The position numbers and the translations under genes are program-made. A stretch of 64,000 nucleotides of DNA, from contig NC_079878.1 of assembly GCF_029227915.1 (NCBI RefSeq), positions 32,391,501 to 32,455,500 of the forward strand. Direction: 5' to 3'. Below the pieces are notes generated by a model. That model did no database searches, had not been told where the DNA came from, and worked only from the letters and a program-made list of their open reading frames with translations. This document shows, piece by piece, positions 1-12,534 of the stretch. Source of the DNA: Hydractinia symbiolongicarpus. Taxonomy: Eukaryota > Cnidaria > Hydrozoa > Anthoathecata > Hydractiniidae. Positions within the stretch are counted from its first letter, which is position 1. Each line of letters starts with the position of its first letter.

Positions 1-2924
1 CGTATAGTCAAAAGTATACAAGGAAAGTACCCAGGGAGTAAACTCATTTCCCGAACGATTTTTTAAATTATTTTTGCACCACTAAAACGCATGAGACTTG
101 TAGTTGTCAAAAATGTTTTCATTTTTGATGAGACGCTGAATAAGAGAAGTTGAATCGCCGGCAAACGAAAACTCGCGATTTCCCGTAAATCCCGGGCTTG
201 GCACGTATAGTCGAATGTATACAAAGAAAGTACCCTGTGAGTAAACTCATTTCCAGAACGATTTTTTAAATTATTTTTTCACCACTAAAGCCCATGAGAC
301 TTGTGGTTTTTAAAAATGTTTTCATTCTTGATGAGACGCTGAATAAAAGAAGTTTAATCGCCGGCAAACGAAAACCCGCGATTTTCCGTAAATCCCGGCT
401 TGGCCCGTACAGTCAAAAGTATACTAAGAAAGTATCCAGGGAGTAAACCCATTTCCCGAACGATTTTTTTAATTATTTTTTCACCACTAAAACGCATGAG
501 ACTTGTAGTTTTCAAAAATGTTTTCATTTTTGATGAGACGCTGAATAAAAGCAGTTTAATCGCCGGCAAACGAAAACCTGCGATTTCCCTAAATCCCGGA
601 CTCGGCCCGTATAGTCAAAAGTATACAAAGAAAGTACCCAGGGAGTAAACTCATTTCCAGAAAGATTTTTTAAATTATTTTTTCACCACTAAAACGCATA
701 AGACTTGTAGTTTTTAAAAATGTTTTCATTTTTGATGAGACGCTGAATAAAAGAAGTTTAATCGCCGGCAAACGAAAACCCGCGATTTCCCGTAAATCCC
801 AGGCTTGGCCAGTATAGTCAAAAGTATACAAAGAAAGTACCCAGGGAATAAACTCATTTCCCGAACGTTTTTTTATATTATTTTTTTACCACTAAACGCA
901 TGAGACTTGTAGTTTTCAAAAATATTTTCATATTTGATGGGATGCTGAATAAAAGAAGTTTAATCGCCGGCAAACGAAAATCCGCGATTTCACGTAAATC
1001 CCGGACTCAGCCCATATAGTTAAAAGTATACAAAGAAAGTACCAAGGGAGTAAACTCATTTCCCGAACGATTTTTTAAATTATTTTTTCACCACTAAAAC
1101 GCATAAGACTTGTAGTTTTCAAAAATGTTTTCATTTTTGATGAGACGCTTAATGAAAGAGGTTTAATCGCCGGCAAACAAAATCCCGCGTTTTCCCGTTA
1201 ATCCGGGGCTTGGCCCGTATAGTCGAATGTATACAAAGAAAGTACCCAGGGAGTAATTTCATTTCCCGAACGATTTTTTAAATTTTTTTTTCACCACTAA
1301 AACGCATGAGACTTGTAGTTTTCAAAAATATTTTCATTTTTGATGAGACGCTGAATAAAAGAAGTTTAATCACTGGCAAACGAAAACCCGCGATTTCCCG
1401 TAAATCCCGGACTCGGCCCGTATAGTCAAAAGTATACAAAGAAAGTACCCAGGGAGTAAACTCATTTCCCGAACGATTTTTTAAATTATTTTTTCACCAC
1501 TAAAACGCATGAGACTTGTAGTTTTCAAAAATGTTTTCATTTTTGATGAGACGCGGAATAAAAGAAGTTTAATCGCCGGCAAACGAAAACCCGCGATTTC
1601 CCGTAAATCCCGACTTGGCCCGTATAGTCAAAAGTATACAAAGAAAGTACGCAGGGAGTAAACTCATTTCCCGAACGATTTTTTAAATTATTTTTGCACC
1701 ACTAAAACGCATGAGACTTGTAGTTTTCAAGAATGTTTTCATTTTTGATGAGACGCTGAATAAAAGAAGTTTAATCGCCGGCAAACGAAAACCCGCGATT
1801 TCCCGTAATTCCCGGGCTTGGCCCGTATAGTCAAAAGTATACGAACAAAGTACCCAGGGAGTAAACTCATTTCCCGAACGATTTTTTATATTATTTTTTT
1901 ACCACTAAACGCATGACATTTGTAGTTTTCAAAAATGTTTTCATATTTGATGGGACGCTGAATAAAAGAAGTTTAATCGCCGGCAAACGAAAATCCGCGA
2001 TTTCCCGTAAATCCCGGACTCGGCCCGTATAGTCAAAAGTATACAAAGAAAGTACCCAGGGAGTAAACTCATTTCCCGAACGATTTTTTAAATTATTTTT
2101 TCACCACTAAAACGCATGAGACTTGTAGTTTTCAAAAATGTTTTCATTTTTGATGAGACGCTTAATGAAAGAGGTTTAATCGCCGGCAAACAAAATCCTG
2201 CGTTTTCCCGTAAATCCGGGGCTTGGCCCGTATAGTCGAATGTACACAAAGAAAGTACCCAGGGAGTAAACTCATTTCCCGAACAATTTTTTAATTTTTT
2301 TTTTTCACCACTAAAACGCATGAGACTTGTAGTTTTTAAAAATGTTTTCATTTTTGATGAGACGCTTAATGAAAGAGGTTTAATCGCCGGAAAACGAAAA
2401 CCCGCGATTTCCCGTAAATCCCGGGCTTGGCCCGTATAGTCGAATGTATACAAAGAAAGTACCCTGTGAGTAAACTCATTTCCAAAACGATTTTTTATAT
2501 TATATTTTCACCACTAAAACGCATAAGACTTGTAGTTTTTAAAAATGTTTTCATTTTTGATGAGACGCTGAATAAAAGAAGTTTAATCGCCGGCAAACGA
2601 AAACCCGCGATTTCCCGTTAATCCCGGCTTGGCCCGTATAGTCAAAAGTATACAAAGAAAGTACCCAGGGAGTAAACTCATTTCCCGAACGATTTTTTAA
2701 ATTATTTTTTCACCACTAAAACGCATGAGACTTGTAGTTTTCAAGAATGTTTTCATTTTTGATGAGACGCTGAATAAAAGAAGTTTAATCGCCGGCAAAG
2801 GAAAACCCGCGATTTCCCGTAAATCCCGGGCTTGGCCCGTATAGTCAAAAGTATACGAAGAAAGTACCCAGGGAGTAAACTCATTTCCCGAACGATTTTT
2901 TTTATAATTTTTTTACCACTAAAC

Positions 2925-4369
2925 GCATGAGACTTGTAGTTTTCAAAAATGTTTTCATATTTAATGGGACGCTAAATAAAAGAAGTTTAATCGCCGGCAA
3001 ACGAAAATCCGCGATTTCCCGTAAATCCCGGACTCGGCCCGTATAGTCAAAAGTATACAAAGAAAGTACCCAGGGAGTAAACTCATTTCCCGAACGATTT
3101 TTTAAATTATTTTTTCACAACTAAAACGCATGAGACTTGTAGTTTTCAAAAATGTTTTCATTTTTGATGAGACGCGGAATAAAAGAAGTTTAATCGCCGG
3201 CAAACGAAAACCCGCGATTTCCCGTAAATCCCGACTTGGCCCGTATAGTCAAAAGTATACAAAGAAAGTACGCAGGGAGTAAACTCATTTCCCGAACGAT
3301 TTTTTAAATTATTTTTGCACCACTAAAACGCATGAGACTTGTAGTTGTCAAAAATGTTTTCATTTTTGATGAGACGCTGAATAAGAGAAGGTCAATCGCC
3401 GGCAAACGAAAACTCGCGATTTCCCGTAAATCCCGGGCTTGGCACGTATAGTCGAATGTATACAAAGAAAGTACACTGTGAGTAAACTCATTTCCAGAAC
3501 GATTTTTTAAATTATTTTTTCACCACTAAAGCCCATGAGACTTGTAGTTTTTAAAAATGTTTTCATTCTTGATGAGACGCTGAATAAAAGAAGTTTAATC
3601 GCCGGCAAACGAAAACGCGCGATTTCCCGTAAATCCCGGCTTGGCCCGTATAGTCAAAAGTATACAAAGAAAGTACCCAGGGAGTAAACCCATTTCCCGA
3701 ACGATTTTTTAAATTATTTTTTCACCACTAAACGCATGAGACTTGTAGTTTTCAAAAATGTTTTCATATTTAATGGGACGCTAAATAAAAGAAGTTTAAT
3801 CGCCGGCAAACGAAAATCCGCGATTTCCCGTAAATCCCGGACTCGGCCCGTATAGTCAAAAGTATACAAAGAAAGTACCCAGGGAGTAAACTCATTTCCC
3901 GAACGATTTTTTAAATTATTTTTTCACCACTAAAACGCATGAGACTTGTAGTTTTCAAAAATATTTTCATTTTTGATGAGACGCGGAATAAAAGAAGTTT
4001 AATCGCCGGCAAACGAAAACCCGCGATTTCCCGTAAATCCCGGCTTGGCCCGTATAGTCAAAAGTATACAAAGAAAGTACGCAGGGAGTAAACTCATTTC
4101 CCGAACGATTTTTTAAATTATTTTTGCACCACTAAAACGCATGAGACTTGTAGTTGTCAAAAATGTTTTCATTTTTGATGAGACGCTGAATAAGAGAAGG
4201 TCAATCGCCGGCAAACGAAAACTCGCGATTTCCCGTAAATCCCGGGCTTGGCACGTATAGTCGAATGTATACAAAGAAAGTACCCTGTGAGTAAACTCAT
4301 TTCCAGAACGATTTTTTAAATTATTTTTTCACCACTAAAGCCCATGAGACTTGTAGTTTTTAAAAATGT
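2925..4369. repeat. 4-monomer duplication, 809-bp shift
   Basis: 2,925-3,560 matches 3,734-4,369. Shared private variants are CATATTTAATGGGACGC (about 2,956 and 3,765), GACGCGGAATAAAAG, TACGCAGGGAG (about 3,271 and 4,080) and TAGTTGTCAAAAATG (3,344 and 4,153). A further TACGCAGGGAG at about 4,888 continues the 4-monomer step. The first 420 bases of the window carry the same GTTGTC and CATTCTTGATGAG variants about 3.24 kb (16 monomers) upstream. Confidence 0.8.
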
Positions 4370-5633
4370 TTTCATTTTTGATGAGACGCTGAATAAAAGT
4401 AGTTTAATCGCCGGCAAACGGAAACCTGCGATCTCCCTAAATCCCGGCCTCGGCCCGTATAGTCAAAATTATACAAAGAAAGTACCCAGGGAGTAAACTC
4501 AATTCCGGAACCATTTTTTAAATTATTTTTTTACCACTAACCGCATGAGACTTGTAGTTTTCAAAAATGTTTTCATTTTTGATGAGACGCTGAATAAAAG
4601 TAGTTTAATCGCCGGCAAACGAAAACCTGCGATTTCCCTAAATCCCGGACTCGGCCCGTATAGTCAAAAGTATACAAAGAAAGTACCCAGGGAGTAAAAT
4701 CATTTCCAGAAACATTTTTTAAATTATTTTTTTACCACTAACCGCATGAGACTTGTAGTTTTCAAAAATATTTTCATATTTGATGGGACGCTGAATAAAA
4801 GAAGTTTAATCGCCGGCAAACGAAAATCCGCGATTTCCCGTAAGTCCCGGACTCGGCCCGTATAGTCAAAAGTATACAAAGAAAGTACGCAGGGAGTAAA
4901 CTCATTTCCCGAACGATTTTTTAAATTATTTTTGCACCACTAAAACGCATGAGACTTGTAGTTGTCAAAAATATTTTCATATTTGATGGGACGCTGAATA
5001 AAAGAAGTTTAATCGCCGGCAAACGAAAATCCGCGATTTCCCGTAAGTCCCGGACTCGGCCCGTATAGTCAAAAGTATACAAAGAAAGTACGCAGGGAGT
5101 AAACTCATTTCCCGAACGATTTTTTAAATTATTTTTGCACCACTAAAACGCATGAGACTTGTAGTTGTCAAAAATGTTTTCATTTTTGATGAGACGCTGA
5201 ATAAGAGAAGGTCAATCGCCAGCAAACGAAAACTCGCGATTTCCCGTAAATCCCGGGCTTGGCACGTATAGTCGAATGTATACAAAGAAAGTACCCTGTG
5301 AGTAAACTCATTTCCAGAACCATTTTTTAAATTATTTTTTCACCACTAAAGCCCATGAGACTTGTAGTTTTTAAAAATGTTTTCATTTTTGATGAGACGC
5401 TGAATAAAAGTAGTTTAATCGCCGGCAAACGGAAACCTGCGATCTCCCTAAATCCCGGCCTCGGCCCGTATAGTCAAAATTATACAAAGAAAGTACCCAG
5501 GGAGTAAACTCAATTCCGGAACCATTTTTTAAATTATTTTTTTACCACTAACCGCATGAGACTTGTAGTTTTCAAAAATGTTTTCATTTTTGATGAGACG
5601 CTGAATAAAAGTAGTTTAATCGCCGGCAAACGA
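4042..5633. repeat. 5-monomer duplication, 1011-bp shift
   Basis: About 4,042-4,622 matches 5,053-5,633. Diagnostic shared variants are GAATAAGAGAAGGTCAATC, GGCACGTATAGTCGAATG (CGT at 4,254 and 5,265), AAAGCCCATGAG, and GCGATCTCCCTAAATC followed by GGCCTCGG. Edges are approximate because neighbouring monomers are themselves alike. Confidence 0.8.
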
Positions 5634-8400
5634 AAATCCGCGATTTCCCGTAAGTCCCGGACTCGGCCCGTATAGTCAAAGGTATACAAAGAAAGTACCC
5701 AGGGAGTAAACTCATTTCCCGAACGATTTTTTAAATTATTTTTTCACCACTAAAACGCATGAGACTTGTAGTTTTCAAAAATGTTTTCATTTTTGATGAG
5801 ACGCTTAATGAAAGAGGTTTAATCGCCGGCAAACAAAATCCCGCGTTTTCCCGTAAATCCGGGGCTTGGCCCGTATAGTCGAATGTTTACAAAGAAAGTA
5901 CCCTGTGAGTAAACTCATTTACAGAACGATTTTTTAAATTATTTTTTCACCACTAAAACGCATGAGACTTGTAGTTTTTAAAAATGTTTTCATTTTTGAT
6001 GAGACGCTGAATAAAAGTAGTTTAATCGCCGGCAAACGAAAACCTACGATCTCCCTAAATCCCGGCCTCGGCCCGTATAGTCAAAATTATACAAAGAAAG
6101 TACCCAGGGAGTAAACTCAATTCCGGAACCATTTTTTAAATTATTTTATTACCACTAACCGCATGAGACTTGTAGTTTTCAAAAATGTTTTCATTTTTGA
6201 TGAGACGCTGAATAAAAGTAGTTTAATCGCCGGCAAACGAAAACCTGCGATTTCCCTAAATCCCGGACTCGGACCGTATAGTCAAAAGTATACAAAGAAA
6301 GTACCCAGGGAGTAAACTCATTTCCAGAACCATTTTTTAAATTATTTTTTTACCACTAACCGCATGAGACTTGTAGTTTTCAAAAATATTTTCATATTTG
6401 ATGGGACGCTGAATAAAAGAAGTTTAATCGCCGGCAAACGAAAATCCGCGATTTCCCGTAAGTCCCGGACTCGGCCCGTATAGTCAAAGGTATACAAAGA
6501 AAGTACCCAGGGAGTAAACTCATTTCCCGAACGATTTTTTAAATTATTTTTTCACCACTAAAACGCATGAGACTTGTAGTTTTCAAAAATGTTTTCATTT
6601 TTGATGAGACGCTTAATGAAAGAGGTTTAATCACCGGCAAACAAAATCCCGCGTTTTCCCGTAAATCCGGGGCTTGGCCCGTATAGTCGAATGTTTACAA
6701 AGAAAGTACCCTGTCAGTAAACTCATTTACAGAACGATTTTTTAAATTATTTTTTCACCACTAAAACGCATAAGAATTGTAGTTTTTAAAAATGTTTTCA
6801 TTTTTGATGAGACGCTGAATAAAAGAAGTTTAATCGCCGGCAAACGAAACCCCGCGATTTTCCGTAAATCCCGGCTTGGCCCGTATAGTCAAAAGTATAC
6901 AAAGAAAGTACCCAGGGAGTAAACTCATTTCCCGAACGATTTTTTAAATTATTTTTTCACCACTAAAACGCATGAGACTTGTAGTTGTCAAAAATGTTTT
7001 CATTTTTGATGAGACGCTGAATAAGAGAAGGTCAATCGCCGGCAAACGAAAATCCGCGATTTCCCGTAAGTCCCGGACTCGGCCCGTATAGTCAAAGGTA
7101 TACAAAGAAAGTACCCAGGGAGTAAACTCATTTCCCGAACGATTTTTTAAATTATTTTTTCACCACTAAAACGCATGAGACTTGTAGTTTTCAAAAATGT
7201 TTTCATTTTTGATGAGACGCTTAATGAAAGAGGTTTAATCGCCGGCAAACAAAATCCCGCGTTTTCCCGTAAATCCGGGGCTTGGCCCGTATAGTCGAAT
7301 GTTTACAAAGAAAGTACCCTGTGAGTAAACTCATTTACAGAACGATTTTTTAAATTATTTTTTCACCACTAAAACGCATGAGACTTGTAGTTTTTAAAAA
7401 TGTTTTCATTTTTGATGAGACGCTGAATAAAAGTAGTTTAATCGCCGGCAAACGAAAACCTACGATCTCCCTAAATCCCGGCCTCGGCCCGTATAGTCAA
7501 AATTATACAAAGAAAGTACCCAGGGAGTAAACTCAATTCCGGAACCATTTTTTAAATTATTTTATTACCACTAACCGCATGAGACTTGTAGTTTTCAAAA
7601 ATGTTTTCATTTTTGATGAGACGCTGAATAAAAGTAGTTTAATCGCCGGCAAACGAAAACCTGCGATTTCCCTAAATCCCGGACTCGGACCGTATAGTCA
7701 AAAGTATACAAAGAAAGTACCCAGGGAGTAAACTCATTTCCAGAACCATTTTTTAAATTATTTTTTTACCACTAACCGCATGAGACTTGTAGTTTTCAAA
7801 AATATTTTCATATTTGATGGGACGCTGAATAAAAGAAGTTTAATCGCCGGCAAACGAAAATCCGCGATTTCCCGTAAGTCCCGGACTCGGCCCGTATAGT
7901 CAAAGGTATACAAAGAAAGTACCCAGGGAGTAAACTCATTTCCCGAACGATTTTTTAAATTATTTTTTCACCACTAAAACGCATGAGACTTGTAGTTTTC
8001 AAAAATGTTTTCATTTTTGATGAGACGCTTAATGAAAGAGGTTTAATCACCGGCAAACAAAATCCCGCGTTTTCCCGTAAATCCGGGGCTTGGCCCGTAT
8101 AGTCGAATGTTTACAAAGAAAGTACCCTGTGAGTAAACTCATTTACAGAACGATTTTTTAAATTATTTTTTCACCACTAAAACGCATAAGAATTGTAGTT
8201 TTTAAAAATGTTTTCATTTTTGATGAGACGCTGAATAAAAGAAGTTTAATCGCCGGCAAACGAAACCCCGCGATTTTCCGTAAATCCCGGCTTGGCCCGT
8301 ATAGTCAAAAGTATACAAAGAAAGTACCCAGGGAGTAAACTCATTTCCCGAACGATTTTTTAAATTATTTTTTCACCGCTAAAACGCATGAGACTTGTAG
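5630..8400. repeat. 7-monomer tandem duplication, 1416-bp unit
   Basis: Unit 1 is about 5,630-7,045 and unit 2 about 7,046-8,400, directly abutting. Shared private variants at exact 1416-bp spacing are TCAAAGGTATAC (5,681 and 7,097; 6,489 and 7,905), CCTACGATCTCCCTAAATC (about 6,043 and 7,459), GGACCGTATAG, ATAAGAATTGTAG (6,772 and 8,188) and CGAAACCCCGCG. The junction falls inside a monomer at matching register, as expected from unequal exchange between misaligned copies. Confidence 0.88.
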
Positions 8401-11262
8401 TTTTCAAAAATATTTTCGTTTTTGATGAGACGCTGAATAAAAGCAGTTTAATCGCCGGCAAACGAAAACCTGCGATTTCCCTAAATCCCGGACTCGGCCC
8501 GTGTAGTCAAAAATATACAAAGAAAGTACCCAGGGAGTAAACTCATTTCCAGAACGATTTTTTAAATTATTTTTTTACCACTAAACGCATGAGACTTGTA
8601 GTTTTCAAAAATATTTTTATATTTGATGAGACGCTGAATAAAAGAAGTTTAATCGCCTGCAAACGAAAACCCGCGATTTCCCGTAAATCCCGGCTTGGCC
8701 CGTATAGTCAAAAGTATACAAAGAAAGTACCCAGGGAGTAAACTCATTTCCCGAACGATTTTTTAAATTATTTTTCACCACTAAAACGCATGAGACTTGT
8801 AGTTTTCAAAAATATTTTCATTTTTGATGAGACGCTGAATAAAAGAAGTTTAATCGCCGGCAAACGAAAATCCGCGATTTCCCGTAAATCCCGGACTCGG
8901 CCTGTATAGTCAAAAGTATACAAAGAAAGTACCCAGGGAGTAAACTCATTTCCCGAACGATTTTTAAAATTATTTTTTCACCACTAAAACGCATGAGACT
9001 TGTAGTTTTCAAAAATATTCTCATATTTGATGGGACGCTGAATAAAAGAAGTTTAATCGCCGGCAAACAAAATCCCGCGTTTTCCCGTAAATCCGGGGCT
9101 TGGCCCGTATAGTCGAATGTATACAAAGAAAGTACCCAGGGAGTAAACTCATTTCCCGAACGATTTTTTAAAAGAATTTTTCACCACTAAAACGCAGGAG
9201 ACCTGTAGTTTTCAAAAATGTTTTCATTTTTGATGAGACGCTTAATGAAAGAGGTTTAATCGCCGGAAAACGAAAACCCGCGATTTCCCGTAAATCCCGG
9301 GCTTGGCCCGTATAGTCGAATGTATACAAAGAAAGTACCCTGTGAGTAAACTCATTTCCAGAACGATTTTTTAAATTATATTTTCACCACTAAAACGCAT
9401 AAGACTTGTAGTTTTTAAAAATGTTTTCATTTTTGATGAGACGCTGAATAAAAGAAGTTTAATCGCCGGCAAAAGAAAACCCGCGATTTCTCGTAAATCC
9501 CGGCTTGGCCTGTATAGTCAAAAGTATACAAAGAAAGTACCCAGGGAGTAAACTCATTTCCCGAACGATTTTTTAAATTATTTTTTCACCACTAAAACGC
9601 ATGAGACTTGTAGTTTTCAAAAATGTTTTCATTTTTGATGAGACGCTTAATGAAAGAGGTTTAATCACCGGCAAACAAAATCCCGCGTTTTCCCGTAAAT
9701 CCGGGGCTTGGCCCGTATAGTCGAATGTTTACAAAGAAAGTACCCTGTGAGTAAACTCATTTACAGAACGATTTTTTAAATTATTTTTTCACCACTAAAA
9801 CGCATAAGACTTGTAGTTTTTAAAAATGTTTTCATTTTTGATGAGACGCTGAATAAAAGAAGTTTAATCGCCGGCAAACGAAACCCCGCGATTTTCCGTA
9901 AATCCCGGCTTGGCCCGTATAGTCAAAAGTATACAAAGAAAGTACCCAGGGAGTAAACTCATTTCCCGAACGATTTTTTAAATTATTTTTTCACCACTAA
10001 AACGCATGAGACTTGTAGTTTTCAAAAATATTTTCGTTTTTGATGAGACGCTGAATAAAAGCAGTTTAATCGCCGGCAAACGAAAACCTGCGATTTCCCT
10101 AAATCCCGGACTCGGCCCGTGTAGTCAAAAATATACAAAGAAAGTACCCAGGGAGTAAACTCATTTCCAGAACGATTTTTTAAATTATTTTTTTACCACT
10201 AAACGCATGAGACTTGTAGTTTTCAAAAATATTTTCATATTTGATGAGACGCTGAATAAAAGAAGTTTAATCGCCGGCAAACGAAAACCCGCGATTTCCC
10301 GTAAATCCCGGCTTGGCCCGTATAGTCAAAAGTATACAAAGAAAGTACCCAGGGAGTAAACTCATTTCCCGAACGATTTTTTAAATTATTTTTCACCACT
10401 AAAACGCATGAGACTTGTAGTTTTCAAAAATATTTTCATTTTTGATGAGACGCTGAATAAAAGAAGTTTAATCGCCGGCAAACGAAAATCCGCGATTTCC
10501 CGTAAATCCCGGACTCGGCCTGTATAGTCAAAAGTATACAAAGAAAGTACCCAGGGAGTAAACTCATTTCCCGAACGATTTTTTAAATTATTTTTTCACC
10601 ACTAAAACGCATGAGACTTGTAGTTTTCAAAAATATTCTCATATTTGATGGGACGCTGAATAAAAGAAGTTTAATCGCCGGCAAACAAAATCCCGCGTTT
10701 TCCCGTAAATCCGGGGCTTGGCCCGTATAGTCGAATGTATACAAAGAAAGTACCCAGGGAGTAAACTCATTTCCCGAACGATTTTTTAAAAAAATTTTTC
10801 ACCACTAAAACGCAGGAGACCTGTAGTTTTCAAAAATGTTTTCATTTTTGATGAGACGCTTAATGAAAGAGGTTTAATCGCCGGAAAACGAAAACCCGCG
10901 ATTTCCCGTAAATCCCAGGCTTGGCCCGTATAGTCGAATGTATACAAAGAAAGTACCCTGTGAGTAAACTCATTTCCAGAACGATTTTTTAAATTATATT
11001 TTCACCACTAAAACGCATAAGACTTGTAGTTTTTAAAAATGTTTTCATTTTTGATGAGACGCTGAATAAAAGAAGTTTAATCGCCGGCAAAAGAAAACCC
11101 GCGATTTCTCGTAAATCCCGGCTTGGCCCGTATAGTCAAAAGTATACAAAGAAAGTACCCAGGGAGTAAACTCATTTCCCGAACGATTTTTTAAATTATT
11201 TTTTCACCACTAAAACGCATGAGACTTGTAGTTTTCAAGAATGTTTTCATTTTTGATGAGAC
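7907..11262. repeat. 8-monomer tandem duplication, 1618-bp unit
   Basis: Units are about 7,907-9,524 and 9,525-11,262. Shared variants are AATCACCGGCAAAC, CGAAACCCCGCG (8,261 and 9,879), CGTGTAGTCAAAAATATAC (8,501 and 10,119), AATATTCTCATATTTGATG, CGCAGGAGACCTGTAG (about 9,193 and 10,811) and GGCAAAAGAAAACC (9,471 and 11,089 for the AAAAG part). The block overlaps unit 2 of the 1416-bp duplication, so the two events are nested and the 1618-bp one probably came later. Confidence 0.87.
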
Positions 11263-12534
11263 GCTGAATAAAAGAAGTTTATTCGACGGCAAACGAAAAC
11301 CCGCGATTTCCCGTAAATCCCGGGCTTGGCCCGTATAGTCAAAAGTATACGAAGAAAGTACCCAGGGAGTAAACTCATTTCCTGAACGATTTTTTATATT
11401 ATTTTTTTACCACTAAACGCATGAGAGTTGTAGTTTTCAAAAATATTCTCATATTTGATGGGACGCTGAATAAAAGAAGTTTAATCGCCGGCAAACGAAA
11501 ATCCGCGATTTCCCGTAAATCCCGGACTCGGCCTGTATAGTCAAAAGTATACAAAGAAAGTACCCAGGGAGTAAACTCATTTCCCGAACGATTTTTTAAA
11601 TTATTTTTTCACCACTAAAACGCATGAGACTTGTAGTTTTCAAAAATATTCTCATATTTGATGGGACGCTGAATAAAAGAAGTTTAATCGCCGGCAAACA
11701 AAATCCCGCGTTTTCCCGTAAATCCGGGGCTTGGCCCGTATAGTCGAATGTATACAAAGAAAGTACCCAGGGAGTAAACTCATTTCCCGAACGATTTTTT
11801 AAAAAAATTTTTCACAACTAAAACGCAGGAGACCTGTAGTTTTCAAAAATGTTTTCATTTTTGATGAGACGCTTAATGAAAGAGGTTTAATCGCCGGAAA
11901 ACGAAAACCCGCGATTTCCCGTAAATCCCAGGCTTGGCCCGTATAGTCGAATGTATACAAAGAAAGTACCCTGTGAGTAAACTCATTTCCAGAACGATTT
12001 TTTAAATTATATTTTCACCACTAAAACGCATAAGACTTGTAGTTTTTAAAAATGTTTTCATTTTTGATGAGACGCTGAATAAAAGAAGTTTAATCGCCGG
12101 CAAAAGAAAACCCGCGATTTCTCGTAAATCCCGGCTTGGCCCGTATAGTCAAAAGTATACAAAGAAAGTACCCAGGGAGTAAACTCATTTCCCGAACGAT
12201 TTTTTAAATTATTTTTTCACCACTAAAACGCATGAGACTTGTAGTTTTCAAGAATGTTTTCATTTTTGATGAGACGCTGAATAAAAGAAGTTTATTCGAC
12301 GGCAAACGAAAACCCGCGATTTCCCGTAAATCCCGGGCTTGGCCCGTATAGTCAAAAGTATACGAAGAAAGTACCCAGGGAGTAAACTCATTTCCTGAAC
12401 GATTTTTTATATTATTTTTTTACCACTAAACGCATGAGAGTTGTAGTTTTCAAAAATATTCTCATATTTGATGGGACGCTGAATAAAAGAAGTTTAATCG
12501 CCGGCAAACGAAAATCTGCGATTTCCCGTAAATC
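10460..12534. repeat. 5-monomer tandem duplication, 1013-bp unit
   Basis: About 10,460-11,520 matches 11,473-12,533. Markers at 1013-bp spacing are CAGGAGACCTG (10,813 and 11,826), GTTTATTCGACGGC (ATTCGAC at 11,281 and 12,294), TCTCGTAAATCCCGGC and CATGAGAGTTGTAG. The copies differ at GGCCTG versus GGCCCG near the right edge. Confidence 0.85.
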